64,000 nt of DNA from Cellulomonas sp. Leaf334 (GCF_001424195.1 NZ_LMOO01000008.1:472088-536087), one strand, 5' to 3'. Shown: positions 54,286-63,245, numbered from the stretch's first letter. Numbers and translations: made by a program. Notes: a model not told the origin generated them from the letters alone.

Positions 54286-55026
54286 ATGAGTCCCCTGCCC
54301 GTGCGCGCCGTCCGGGTGCAGGACCAGGAGCCCGTCCCGACGGGCGTGTGGTTCACGCAGGTGCCGGCCGTCGCGCAGGTCCTGCGCGACGGCTGGCCGC
54401 TGGACCAGGTCACGGTCCTCGTCGGGGACAACGGCTCCGGGAAGTCCACGCTGCTCGAGGCCGTCGCCATGATGTTCGGCATGGGCGCCGAGGGTGGCTC
54501 GACCGGCTCCCGGCACGCCACCCGACGGTCGGAGTCCGAGCTGTGGCGGTACCTGCGCCTCGAGCGCGAGATCGGTGCACCGCGAAGCGGCTTCTTCCTG
54601 CGCGCCGAGACGATGCACTCCTTCTTCTCCTACCTGGAGGACAACCCGGGCGGCCCCGAGCCCGTCTTCCATGAGATGTCGCACGGGGAGTCGTTCCTCG
54701 CGCTCGTCACCGATCGGATGAAGCCGAAGCGTCCCGGCTTGTTCCTGCTCGACGAGCCCGAGTCCGCCCTCTCGTTCACCGGCTGCCTCGCGCTGGTTTC
54801 CCACCTGACGGCGTTGGTGCGCAGCACGCCGTCGCAGGTCCTGCTCTCGACGCACTCACCCGTGCTGGCGGCGATCCCCGGCGCGACGATCTTCGAGGTC
54901 GGCGACTGGGGCCTGCGGCGCTGCGCCTGGGACGAGCTGGAGCTGGTGCAGCGCTACCGCGGGTTCCTGGACGACCCGCAGCGCTACCTGCGGCACGTGG
55001 TCGACGACCCCGACGCGCGGGGCTGA
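54286..55026 (+). CDS. ABC-type AAA ATPase, stand-alone
   Basis: A 246-residue soluble ATPase. Walker A is LVGDNGSGKSTLLEAVA at about 45-61. The signature is MSHGESFLALV, Walker B is GLFLLDEPESALS and the H-loop is LLSTHSPVLAAIPG. It has no membrane domain and no coiled-coil arm, and it matches the AAA_21/predicted-ATPase group, which includes both housekeeping and defence proteins. It begins 20 bases after the YCII gene. No nuclease or reverse-transcriptase partner adjoins it, so a defence role is unsupported. Confidence 0.82.
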   Translation: MSPLPVRAVRVQDQEPVPTGVWFTQVPAVAQVLRDGWPLDQVTVLVGDNGSGKSTLLEAVAMMFGMGAEGGSTGSRHATRRSESELWRYLRLEREIGAPRSGFFLRAETMHSFFSYLEDNPGGPEPVFHEMSHGESFLALVTDRMKPKRPGLFLLDEPESALSFTGCLALVSHLTALVRSTPSQVLLSTHSPVLAAIPGATIFEVGDWGLRRCAWDELELVQRYRGFLDDPQRYLRHVVDDPDARG

Positions 55027-55120
55027 GTCTTCACCACACCTTGACACCGATCCTCCACGGACCCCGGCACCCCGCGGATACGGTCACCCGGGCAGTGGGG
55101 GCGACGGACGGGAGACACGG

Positions 55121-56716
55121 ATGGCCACGATGACGCGCGCCGAGGTCGTGCGGCGGGTCGGGGCGGGTGTCGTCGCGCTCGTCGCGGTCGGGGTCGCCGC
55201 GACGTCGATGGGCGACGGGACGTGGGCGCTCCTCGGCGACGGGTTCCGGGCGCTGCTGGGCGAGGGATCGACCTCGACGGCCGGGGACGCGCTCCGGATG
55301 ATGCTGGCCGACGGGTGGACGGCGCTCACGCTGGCGCTCGGGCTGGTCCCGGCGGCGGCGCTCGTGCTCGTCGCCGCGTCGCGCTCGGACCACCCGTCGC
55401 CGCGCACGACGCGTCTCGTCGTCGGGCTCGTCGCCACCGGGGTCGTGCTGCTCGTCGTCGGCGTGGCGGCGCTGTCGACGGACCCCACCTCCGTGCGCCT
55501 CGCGGCCCGCTCCTGGTACTTCACCGTCGGGTCGCCGCGCATGCTCGCGGGGCTCTGGCTCGCGTTCCTGGCCGCCGGCGCGGTCGCCGCCGGCACGGGG
55601 GTGCTCCTGAGGCGTCGGGGCGCGGTCGTCGTCGGCGCGGTGCTCGCGGCAGTCGGCGCGCTCGCGACCCTGCTCTCCGCGGGTGCCGGGATGGCGCTGA
55701 CCGTCTGGTCGCTCGGGCGCTACCGCGGTGGCGCGACGTCGGTCACCGTCGTGCTGCGCGACGGCTCCCTCGCGTTCGGGTTCGTCGCGGCCGTCGCCAC
55801 GGTCGTCGCCGGGTGGGGCGCGGTCGCGGCGTGGCGGCGCCTCGCGCACTGGGCAGCGCCACGGGCCGCCGAGCGCAGTGAGGCGCAGGCCCGACGTCGC
55901 CGACTGGTCGCCCGGGGGACGGTGGGCGCCCTCGTGCTCGCGCTCGCCATCGCCGTCGGTGCGCGGGTGGCAGCGCGAGAGCTGGTGCCGGACGTGGTGG
56001 CCGATCCCGTGCTCGCGACCTGCGTGGAGCGTGCGCTCGGTGTCGGCCAGGGCCGTGGTCTCGCGCCCGACCGGTTCGACGAGGTGTACGTGATCGAGTG
56101 CCCGTGGGACGGCGACGGCGACCAGGTCACGTCGCTCGCCGGCATCGAGCGGCTCACGTCCGTGCACGAGATCGACCTGTCCGGTCAGGACGTGGCGGAC
56201 GTCGGTCCGTTGGCGGCGCTCACGGACCTGAGGTCCCTGCGGCTCACCGGCAACGCCCGGCTCGACGACCTGTCGGCCCTGACCGGGCTCCCCCTGGAGA
56301 ATCTCGGCTTGTCCAGCACGGGCGTGAGCGACCTCGAGCCACTGACGCGGACGCCGTCCCTGCTGTGGGTCGGCCTTGCCTGGACGCGGGTGTCCGACCT
56401 CGGCCCGCTCGCTGCCTCGGCCGGCCTGATCGAGCTCGACCTCCGGGAGGCGGCCGTCACGGACCTGTCGCCCCTGGCAGGGGCTGCGTCGCTCAGCAAG
56501 CTCGACGTGCGGGACAACCGGGTCGCCGACGTGACCCCGCTCGCCTCGCTGCCCGCGCTCGACGAGCTCTGGATCGGCGGCAACCCGGTCACGGACCTGC
56601 GCCCGCTGCTCGACGCCCCCGCCCTGCTCGGGGTGGACGTCGAGGGTCTGGACCCGCTGACGCCGGGGATCGACGAGCTGCGGGCGCAGGGCGTGTACGT
56701 CAACGGGTACGCCTGA
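55121..56716 (+). CDS. Membrane protein with internalin-type leucine-rich repeats
   Basis: A 531-residue protein. The first 290 residues have about seven membrane helices with long Ala/Val/Gly-rich stretches. The last 200 residues are leucine-rich repeats of the internalin style, with a repeated 'L..L.. L.. L.L....V.DL.PL' unit: VHEIDLSGQDVADVGPLAAL, LENLGLSSTGVSDLEPL, and LDELWIGGNPVTDLRPL. About eight units are seen, probably facing outward. The composite suggests a sensor or adhesion module on a membrane anchor. Helices and repeats are certain; the function is unknown. Confidence 0.75.
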   Translation: MATMTRAEVVRRVGAGVVALVAVGVAATSMGDGTWALLGDGFRALLGEGSTSTAGDALRMMLADGWTALTLALGLVPAAALVLVAASRSDHPSPRTTRLVVGLVATGVVLLVVGVAALSTDPTSVRLAARSWYFTVGSPRMLAGLWLAFLAAGAVAAGTGVLLRRRGAVVVGAVLAAVGALATLLSAGAGMALTVWSLGRYRGGATSVTVVLRDGSLAFGFVAAVATVVAGWGAVAAWRRLAHWAAPRAAERSEAQARRRRLVARGTVGALVLALAIAVGARVAARELVPDVVADPVLATCVERALGVGQGRGLAPDRFDEVYVIECPWDGDGDQVTSLAGIERLTSVHEIDLSGQDVADVGPLAALTDLRSLRLTGNARLDDLSALTGLPLENLGLSSTGVSDLEPLTRTPSLLWVGLAWTRVSDLGPLAASAGLIELDLREAAVTDLSPLAGAASLSKLDVRDNRVADVTPLASLPALDELWIGGNPVTDLRPLLDAPALLGVDVEGLDPLTPGIDELRAQGVYVNGYA

Positions 56717-56725
56717 CGTCTCCGC

Positions 56726-57517
56726 CTACCGGGCGCAGCCGACGCGTTCGGTGTCGACGGTGATGTCGTCCATCCAGACGTCGAAGTGGTCGGGCGTCGG
56801 GCCGCCCTGGTAGAGCTGCCAGCCGATCTTGATGGTGTCCGCGGTCGGCAGCACGAAGTCGACCGGGGCTCCCCCGTGCTCGGTCGTGGTCACGGTCAGG
56901 TCGGGCTGTGCGACCCCGTCGAACCACACGGCGACCCGGTTGTCCGGACCGGACCACTCGAACTCCACGCACTGCCAGCGGTCCTCGGCCGTCGGGGCGG
57001 ACTCGCGCCAGCTCGTCCAGTCGCCGGTCGGGCCACCGTCGGCGCCGATGCCCCAGAACGTCGCATCGGGTCCGACGGTCGGGGCGAACTGCCCGCCGAG
57101 CGGCCGGACGACCTCGTCGCTGCCCGAGCCGGTGACCTCGACGAGCGTGAAGTGCGCCCAGTCGGGGGCCGTCGGGAAGTCGTCGACCTTGAGCCGCAGC
57201 CGGCCCCAGAACGTGTTGTCGGGCGCCGCGACGTCGTGCACCCGCAGGAACGCCGCGCCGTTGCCCTCGGTGTGCACGCGCAGCACCTTTCCCGCGCGAC
57301 GGTCCCGCTCGACGTGCAGCGTCCCGTGTCGGGTGTCGATCCCCCAGTCGAGGCTCGCGGCCCCGCCCACCGGCAGCGACTCGAAGTCCTCGCAGAACAT
57401 CGCGTCCGAGCGGGTGCAGGGGCCGCGCTGCGCGGGCCCACCCGGCCCGTGCGGCACGGCCGCCAGCACCGCCGCGGCGATCGTGAGCAGCGTGAGTCCC
57501 GTCCTGATCCTGGTCAT
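56726..57517 (-). CDS. Secreted Cip1-like beta-sandwich protein
   Basis: A 263-residue protein with an N-terminal signal peptide (LTLLTIAAAVLAAV). CTRSDAMFCEDFESLPVGG opens the domain, FWGRLRLKVDDFPTAPDW and AHFTLVEVTG follow, and then W...C...EFEW (RWQCVEFEWSG) and DHFDVWMDDITV. These are the landmarks of the Cip1-like / polysaccharide-lyase-like fold first seen in a cellulose-induced fungal protein. A possible role is binding or cleaving plant cell-wall polysaccharide. It has no CBM. It converges on the LRR gene with 9 bases between the stops. Confidence 0.65.
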   Translation of the reverse strand: MTRIRTGLTLLTIAAAVLAAVPHGPGGPAQRGPCTRSDAMFCEDFESLPVGGAASLDWGIDTRHGTLHVERDRRAGKVLRVHTEGNGAAFLRVHDVAAPDNTFWGRLRLKVDDFPTAPDWAHFTLVEVTGSGSDEVVRPLGGQFAPTVGPDATFWGIGADGGPTGDWTSWRESAPTAEDRWQCVEFEWSGPDNRVAVWFDGVAQPDLTVTTTEHGGAPVDFVLPTADTIKIGWQLYQGGPTPDHFDVWMDDITVDTERVGCAR

Positions 57518-57599
57518 GCGTGCGCCCCCTGCGACGTCGAGGTGTGTCAGGACCTCGCAATCTAGGTGGCGGCCACAGGGCTGAAACGATTGGTCGTCC

Positions 57600-58469
57600 T
57601 CAGCCCGCCTCGACGGGCAGCCAGAGCTCGACCGTGGCGGTGCTGAAGTCGTCCGCGCGGTCGACGACGGCGACCACCTCGGGGCCGGGGCGGAGCCGCC
57701 ACGGGTTCGACGGGAACCACTCGGTCGCCGTCGCGGCCCACACAGCCTGCAGGGTGTCCGGGTACGGACCCGCCGCGCGGAACACGGCCCACGACCCGGC
57801 CTCGACCGGGATCACGTCGAGGTCGCCGGGGACCTCGACCGCGTCGCTGACGGCGACGCCGTGCAGGTAGGTGAGGTCGGTGCCCTCCCGACGGTCCGGG
57901 TCGAGGTCGGTGCTCACGGCGAGCAGGCCGCGCGGCTCGGTGTCGCCGAGCGCCTTCAGCCGCAGGTGCTCCTGCGGGTCCAGCGAGCCGACGTGCCGTG
58001 CGATGGCGGGGTTGACGCCGTGGTGCACGAGCGGGACGCGGGCGGCGTGCCCGGCGAGGCGGAAGGCGGGTCGGGTGACGAGGTGGACGTCCATGGGGTC
58101 TGCTCCTTCGACTGTCAGGCGGAACCTGAGGCGTGGCTGGGTGCGGAAGGGGCCACCGTCGCGCCGGGCCTGGCCGGGGCTGATGCCGTGCACGGACCGG
58201 AACGCCCGGCCGAAGGCCTCGGTCGAGCCGTAGCCGTGGCGCACGGCGATGCCGAGCAGGTCCCCGGACCCGGTGACGACCTCCGCCGCGGCGACCGTCA
58301 TCCGCCGGCGGCGCACGTACTCCGACAGCGGCATACCGGCCAGCGAGGAGAACATGCGGCGCAGGTGGTACTCGGTGGTCCCGAGCGACGCGGCGGCGCG
58401 GACGACGTCGAGCTCCTCGGTGAGGTTCTGCTCGACGAGGTCCACGAGCCGGTTGAGCGAGGCGATCAC
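57600..58469 (-). CDS. AraC-family regulator with GyrI-like effector domain
   Basis: A 289-residue regulator. GGAAGGGAG precedes the GTG at 58469. The N-terminal 110 residues hold the two AraC helix-turn-helix motifs (AAASLGTTEYHLRRMFSSLA and IAVRHGYGSTEAFGRAFRSV). The rest is a GyrI-like small-molecule domain (about 130-289; GLLAVSTDLDP, GSWAVFRAAGPYPDTLQAVW). This is the Rob/BmrR-type layout for sensing bulky ligands. It is divergent from a hypothetical gene across 211 bases that probably hold its target site. Confidence 0.88.
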   Translation of the reverse strand: MIASLNRLVDLVEQNLTEELDVVRAAASLGTTEYHLRRMFSSLAGMPLSEYVRRRRMTVAAAEVVTGSGDLLGIAVRHGYGSTEAFGRAFRSVHGISPGQARRDGGPFRTQPRLRFRLTVEGADPMDVHLVTRPAFRLAGHAARVPLVHHGVNPAIARHVGSLDPQEHLRLKALGDTEPRGLLAVSTDLDPDRREGTDLTYLHGVAVSDAVEVPGDLDVIPVEAGSWAVFRAAGPYPDTLQAVWAATATEWFPSNPWRLRPGPEVVAVVDRADDFSTATVELWLPVEAG

Positions 58470-58680
58470 GGTGCTCCCTTCCGCGGTCAACTCTCCGGTC
58501 CGCACGACCCGTCCCGCCCGATCATCGCGGTCCGATGCGATCAGGTCCGCGTCACCCGAAGGGGGCGACGGCTCGATCGATCGGGCGAAAAAGGTGCGAA
58601 TCGGACACGTCCTGGCCGACGCACCCGCACACTCGACCCTGGCGCGGAGCGCGTCGTCGTCAAGCCTGGAGGATCGCCCC

Positions 58681-59121
58681 GTGTTCGGCAGCCGCACCGC
58701 CCTCGCTGACCCGCTTCCCGAGCACGGTGACGACTGGTCCGCCGACGAGCTCGCGGCCGTCCAGCGGCGGCTCACGGTCGCCGCGACGGTGGATCCCGCC
58801 CCCGGTCGGGTCGCGGCGCTCCTCGACGAGGTGCCCGACACGCCCCGGAACGTCGCGTCGCTCATCGAGCACCTCGTGGCCGAGCACGCCCGACGCGTGC
58901 GCGGCGAGGGCCGGACGCGGCAGGTCGTCTCGGGTCCGCGTCCCGACGGGCCCGTCGCCGGGGTCGGGCACCTCCTCGTCGTGCGGTGGCTGACCCGACG
59001 CCACGCGACCGGCCGCCGGGTGATCCGACGGGTGTCCTACGCTCCCGCGACGACCGCACCGGCCGAGCGGACCGGCCGACTGGTCCTCCGGCACCTGGCG
59101 GACGAGCTCGCGACGGCCTGA
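58681..59121 (+). CDS. Small hypothetical protein
   Basis: A 146-residue protein from GTG 58681 with GGAGG eight bases upstream, so it looks translated. It is rich in Arg and Ala (LTVAATVDPAPGRVAALLDE, RRVSYAPATTAPAERTG) with no motif I recognise and no membrane segment. It is divergent from the AraC gene and may be controlled by it. Confidence 0.45.
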   Translation: MFGSRTALADPLPEHGDDWSADELAAVQRRLTVAATVDPAPGRVAALLDEVPDTPRNVASLIEHLVAEHARRVRGEGRTRQVVSGPRPDGPVAGVGHLLVVRWLTRRHATGRRVIRRVSYAPATTAPAERTGRLVLRHLADELATA

Positions 59122-59148
59122 GGCGGTCACCAGCAGACGCTCGAGCCG

Positions 59149-60054
59149 TCAGCGAACCGCCTCGGCGCCCCGGGTCGTTGGCGCACTCCTGTGCTCGACC
59201 CGCCGGCGGATCAGGACGAAGCAGAGGCCGCTCACGGCGAGGTGCACCAGCACCAGCAGGATCACGTCGGGGTGCGCGAGGTCCACGTCGACCCCGGTCG
59301 GCAGCCAGCCCGTGCCGCCGAGCACCAGCCGGTTCACGCTCAGCTGTGCGACGTGGAACGCGACCGCGACCAGCAGGGCGCCGCGCACCGGGACGCGTCG
59401 CGCGGCGACGAGCACGAGCCCGAACACGACGAGCTGCACGACGTACTCCACGGGATCGGCCCCGTCCGGGAACACCGTCGGCGCGCCGGGTGCCGACCCG
59501 AGGACCGTGGCCGACGCCCAGTGCGCCGCACTGATGACCAGGCTCGTGAACGGGAAGAGCACGGTCGTGACCAGCGTCGCGGCGGCGACCCGCCATCCGT
59601 CGCGGATGGTCGTCCAGGTGTAGCCGCGCAGTGCCAGCTCCTCCGGGAACGCCTCGAAGAGCAGGAGCACGAGGGTGTTCAGCAGCAGGAACCGGACGAG
59701 CGCTCCCGGGTCGATGCCGCCGATCTCGACCCCGCCGACCAGCCACGCAGGGACCCAGACGAGTGCGCCGACGCCGAGGCCCACGCCGAGCCCGACGGCG
59801 ACCGGCAGCGCGACGGGCCGGTCGAGGCCGAGCCCCGGGAGCGAGCGGCGGTCGGCACGCGTGCGCAGCAGGACGACGGCAGGGACGACCAGCGCGGACG
59901 CGAGCACCGCCTGCAGGACCATCACCCCGGCCTCCCCGAGCGAGAGCCACCGACCCACCGCCTCGCCCACGCCGATCGCGACCCCGACACCCACCCCGAG
60001 CACCAGCCAGCCGAGCGCCCCTCGCGCCACGGTCCGCCCACGACTGCCGTCCAT
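59149..60054 (-). CDS. CPBP-family intramembrane metalloprotease
   Basis: A 301-residue membrane protein. GGGGA before the ATG at 60054 favours that start over a GTG at 60060. About eight helices are seen. The CPBP motif is FEAFPEELALRGYTW (Glu-Glu...Arg), with the second metal His region in VAFHVAQLSVN. Relatives process CAAX-like or bacteriocin-related peptides; in bacteria some give self-immunity. No bacteriocin gene is nearby. Confidence 0.85.
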   Translation of the reverse strand: MDGSRGRTVARGALGWLVLGVGVGVAIGVGEAVGRWLSLGEAGVMVLQAVLASALVVPAVVLLRTRADRRSLPGLGLDRPVALPVAVGLGVGLGVGALVWVPAWLVGGVEIGGIDPGALVRFLLLNTLVLLLFEAFPEELALRGYTWTTIRDGWRVAAATLVTTVLFPFTSLVISAAHWASATVLGSAPGAPTVFPDGADPVEYVVQLVVFGLVLVAARRVPVRGALLVAVAFHVAQLSVNRLVLGGTGWLPTGVDVDLAHPDVILLVLVHLAVSGLCFVLIRRRVEHRSAPTTRGAEAVR

Positions 60055-60153
60055 CGTCACTCCCCTGTCGGCCTGCCCCTGCGCCCATGGTCTGGTCGGC
60101 CGGTCGTGACCGCGTCCATCGAAAGGCTGACGAGAATCCCTGCAGGTCCGCCG

Positions 60154-61578
60154 TCAGGCGACGTCGGGCCGGGTCATCAGGGGCGACCGCAGGTGCAGCT
60201 CCAGGCGGGGGCTGGTCAGCGGCACCGTGCTCCACGTCGCGACGGCCGTGCCCGCGTCCGCGTCGACCACCAGCCGGACCCGGTGCGGGGTGGTGATGAC
60301 GCACAGGTGCGCGACGAACGTCCGGCCCTGCCAGGCGCCGGACGCCACGACCGGCCGACCGAGCGGCGAGCTCTCCCGCCAGGTGCCGTGACCGACCTCG
60401 ACGACGAGGTCGGGTCCGAGCCGCAGGACCCATCCGCCGTCCACCGGCTCCAGCACGACGGCTGTCCCGTCGGGCAGGGCCGAGTCCTCGGCCGACGCGT
60501 CGATCGTCGCCTCGACGGTACGCCCGACGCGAGACCCGGTGACCGGGGCGAGCGAGAGCTGCCGCAGCCGGTCGGCGAGAGCGTCGTCCTCCTTGGGGTC
60601 CCCGGCGGCGTCCATCCCGGGGAGCAGGCACTCCCAGAGCGCGTCGAGCACCTCCTGGGCCTCCCCCTCAGCCGTCACGGCGACCACGAGGTCGTGCGAC
60701 GGGACCACCACGCACTGCTGGCCGAACGCACCGTTGCCGTGGAAGCCGTGACGCGACATCCAGAGCTGGTAGCCGTAGCCGCAGGCGAAGTCCGCGTCGT
60801 CGGACCCGTCGTCCTTGTACGGCGTGCTGTCGACGTGCTTGGTGGTAGCGAGGTCCACCCACTCGCGCGGGACGAGCTGCCGGTCACCCCAGCGCCCGCC
60901 GCGCAGCAGCAGCTCACCGAACGCGGCGACGGCCTCGGTCGTCAGGTGCAGCCCGTGGAACCCGAACGCGGCACCGCTCGCGACCCGGTCCCACTCGGCG
61001 TGCTCGATGCCCATCGGCGTGAACAGGCGGTCGTCCAGCCAGGTCGGGAGGTCGCGTCCGGTGACCCGCTCCACCATCCGGGCCAGGACGAACGTGGTCG
61101 AGTTGTCGTAGGTGTGCCGGGTGCCCTCGGTGTCGGGCATCGCCGCCCGCAGGAACCCTCGCACCAGGTCGTCCGGCTCCCGCTCCCACGCCTCCGCGAG
61201 GCTGTCCGGGCGGTGACCGGTCGTCATGGTCAGCAGGTGGTGGACGGTGAGCCGGCGAGCCTGCTCCGAGACGTCCGGGGGGAGGTGGTCGGGCAGCACG
61301 TCGACCACACGGTCGTCGAGGGAGAGCAACCCGTCGGTGACGGCCAGGCCCACGGCGACCGACGTGAACGACTTGGTCAGCGAGTACAGGAGGTGGGGGC
61401 GTCGAGCCGTGTACGGCGACCACCAGCCCTCGGCGACGACATGACCGTGCCGGACGACCATGATCGAGTGGCACTCGACGGAGCCCGCCTCGAGCCGGTC
61501 CAGCAGAGCGGTCACGGAGCGGGCGGAGACGCCCGAGGCGGCCGGGGTCGACCGTGGGAGGAGGGCACGACGAGGCAT
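60154..61578 (-). CDS. Serine hydrolase, beta-lactamase/class C-like
   Basis: A 474-residue cytoplasmic or peripheral enzyme; no signal peptide is seen. The SxxK motif is LYSLTKSFTSVAVGLA, the YxN is TYDNSTTF, and the third box is probably HGNGAFGQQ. Residues of about 1-360 form the penicillin-binding-like fold; the C-terminal 110 residues are a beta-rich domain as in some D-stereospecific amidases and esterases. The true substrate is unknown. The GC-rich ribosome site is weak. It is 77 bases after the RidA stop on the same strand and could follow it in a transcript. Confidence 0.78.
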   Translation of the reverse strand: MPRRALLPRSTPAASGVSARSVTALLDRLEAGSVECHSIMVVRHGHVVAEGWWSPYTARRPHLLYSLTKSFTSVAVGLAVTDGLLSLDDRVVDVLPDHLPPDVSEQARRLTVHHLLTMTTGHRPDSLAEAWEREPDDLVRGFLRAAMPDTEGTRHTYDNSTTFVLARMVERVTGRDLPTWLDDRLFTPMGIEHAEWDRVASGAAFGFHGLHLTTEAVAAFGELLLRGGRWGDRQLVPREWVDLATTKHVDSTPYKDDGSDDADFACGYGYQLWMSRHGFHGNGAFGQQCVVVPSHDLVVAVTAEGEAQEVLDALWECLLPGMDAAGDPKEDDALADRLRQLSLAPVTGSRVGRTVEATIDASAEDSALPDGTAVVLEPVDGGWVLRLGPDLVVEVGHGTWRESSPLGRPVVASGAWQGRTFVAHLCVITTPHRVRLVVDADAGTAVATWSTVPLTSPRLELHLRSPLMTRPDVA

Positions 61579-61655
61579 CCGGGCACCGTATCCGGACCGC
61601 TCCACCGAATTGCCGCCCGCTGCTCGCGACCGGCACGAGCAGCAGGCGGCGGGTG

Positions 61656-62057
61656 TCACGCGACGGCGGTGGCCTCGAGCTCGACGAGCTGGCCGGGGAT
61701 CGCCAGCCGGCTCACCCCGAGCACCGTCATGGTCGGGACCGCACCGGCGGCGCCCAGCCGCGCCCCCAGCACGCCGAGGTGCGCCAGGAGCAGGTCGACG
61801 TCGGTCGCGTACACGGCGAGCCGGACGACGTCCGCCAGCGACATGCCCGCCGCGCCGAGCACTCCTTCCAGGTTGTCGACGCTCACCGCCAGCTGCGCCG
61901 CCATGTCCCCGTCGTGCAGCGGCGCGCCCTCGGGGCTCATCGCCGTCTGCCCGGAGCAGTACAAGGTCCGGGTGCCCCCGGAGACGATCTCCCCCTGCGA
62001 GAACCCGAGGTCGAGCGACCACTGCACCGGGTTGACTGCCGTTCGTTCGATCGCCAC
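61656..62057 (-). CDS. RidA-family protein
   Basis: A 133-residue RidA/YjgF-type protein starting at GTG 62057 with GGAG upstream. It contains LYCSGQTAMSPEG, the sub-family's VDNLEGVLGAAGMSLADVVR, and a C-terminal TVLGVSRLAIPGQLVELEA. It lacks the Arg of the classical R105 signature in the last strand (RLAIPGQLVELEA), so imine deaminase activity is uncertain. It is divergent from a WYL regulator across 90 bases with a good palindrome between. Repression by that regulator is likely. Confidence 0.83.
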   Translation of the reverse strand: MAIERTAVNPVQWSLDLGFSQGEIVSGGTRTLYCSGQTAMSPEGAPLHDGDMAAQLAVSVDNLEGVLGAAGMSLADVVRLAVYATDVDLLLAHLGVLGARLGAAGAVPTMTVLGVSRLAIPGQLVELEATAVA

Positions 62058-62105
62058 TTCAGCTCCATTCGTCGTGCGGACGTCGTGCTGACGAGCCTCT
62101 CGCCA

Positions 62106-62130
62106 ATACATGACAACCTGTGTCGTGTAT
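62106..62130. promoter_or_regulatory. Operator of the WYL regulator
   Basis: ATACATGACA (62106-62115) and TGTCGTGTAT (62121-62130) form a 10-bp inverted repeat with one mismatch around ACCTG. It lies 17 bases before the WYL gene start and 49 before the RidA start. The TGACA...TGTC form fits sites proposed for YafY-type regulators. Confidence 0.75.
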
Positions 62131-62147
62131 CGCCGTAGGGTTGTGAT

Positions 62148-63122
62148 GTGCGCGCCGACAGGCTGGTCTCGCTGGTCCTGCTGCTCCGCCAGCACGGCCG
62201 CCTGTCCGCGACCGCGCTGGCCGGCGAGCTGGAGGTCTCCACCCGCACCGTGCTGCGCGACATCGAGGCCCTGTCCTCGGCGGGCGTCCCGGTGTACGCC
62301 GAGCGTGGACGGCACGGCGGGTTCGCGTTGCTGCCCGGCTTCCGGACCGAGCTCACCGGGCTGAGTCACGACGAGGCGCTCGCCCTGCTTCTCGCCGGGT
62401 CCCGGCGCGGCGGGCAGTCGTTCGGCCTCGGCTCCGCACTGGCGTCGGCCATGCTCAAGGTGGTCGACGCCCTGCCCGAGAACCAGCGGGCCGCCGCGGC
62501 GGGCGCGACCCGACGGCTCCTGGTCGACCCGGAGACCGACCTGCTTGCCCGCCGGCTCGCCGTCGACGAGGTGCCTGACGCCGTCGTGACGGAGGTCCGG
62601 CGCGCGGTGGTGACCGGGCACAGGCTGCGGATCCACTACGAGGCCGTGGGCGACGAACCGCGCTGGCGCACGGTGGACCCGATCGGCCTGGTCACCGTCC
62701 GGGGCCAGGGGTACCTGCTGGCGACGCGGTCGGGCGAGGACCGCACCTACCGGTTGTCCCGGATCCTGGCCGCCGCGGAGCTCCCCGAGCTGGCGCAGCG
62801 GCCCGACCGGGTCGACCTGGGCCAGGCCTGGCAGGAGCGCAGCGCGCAGTTCCGGGCGGGCGGTGAGCTCGTCGCGGTCCTGGTGCGGGTGGACACCGCG
62901 CGGCGCGACGAGCTCGTGCGCACCTCGCTGACCGTCCTGTCCGACGAGGCCGGCCCCGACGGCTGGTCACGGCTGGAGGTCACGTTCCAGGACACGCGGC
63001 ACGCGCAGTGGGCGCTGTGGCAGCTCGCCACCGGTGCGGAGGTCCTGGACCCGCCGTGGTTGCGCACCTACCTCCACGAGCGGGCTGCCACGCTGGCTGC
63101 CCGGTACGCCGTGCCCCGGTAG
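62148..63122 (+). CDS. YafY/WYL-domain transcriptional regulator
   Basis: A 324-residue regulator from GTG 62148. The N-terminal winged helix-turn-helix (RADRLVSLVLLLRQHGRLSA, ELEVSTRTVLRDIEALSSAG) is of the DeoR-like kind. The WYL domain (about 140-225) has RLRIHYEAVGDEPRWRTVDP, then GLVTVRGQGYLLA, and a WCX extension follows to the end. Such regulators sense single-stranded DNA or small ligands. It likely controls the divergent RidA gene and itself. Confidence 0.88.
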   Translation: MRADRLVSLVLLLRQHGRLSATALAGELEVSTRTVLRDIEALSSAGVPVYAERGRHGGFALLPGFRTELTGLSHDEALALLLAGSRRGGQSFGLGSALASAMLKVVDALPENQRAAAAGATRRLLVDPETDLLARRLAVDEVPDAVVTEVRRAVVTGHRLRIHYEAVGDEPRWRTVDPIGLVTVRGQGYLLATRSGEDRTYRLSRILAAAELPELAQRPDRVDLGQAWQERSAQFRAGGELVAVLVRVDTARRDELVRTSLTVLSDEAGPDGWSRLEVTFQDTRHAQWALWQLATGAEVLDPPWLRTYLHERAATLAARYAVPR

Positions 63123-63213
63123 CGGCCTCGGGCCGGAAATGAGCGGCGGATGAAACGCCGCCTTGAACGATTCACACCCTGTCCCCGTCTCGTCGGGGAG
63201 TGGTTCCTTCCAG

Positions 63214-63230
63214 GGGAAAGCGCTTTACCC
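63214..63230. promoter_or_regulatory. LacI-type operator upstream of pectate lyase
   Basis: GGGAAAGCGCTTTACCC contains the perfect 10-bp palindrome AAAGCGCTTT (63217-63226). It lies 15 bases before the ATG, over the likely leader, as expected for a LacI-family repressor of a sugar-degrading gene. Confidence 0.7.
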
Positions 63231-63245
63231 TCCGAGAGGAAACCC

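Noticed and set aside
54286..55026. ABC-type ATPase considered as part of a defence system
   Set aside because: No nuclease, toxin or reverse transcriptase partner adjoins it; neighbours are YCII and LRR genes.
59149..60054. CPBP protease considered as bacteriocin immunity
   Set aside because: No small precursor peptide or bacteriocin export gene is seen nearby.
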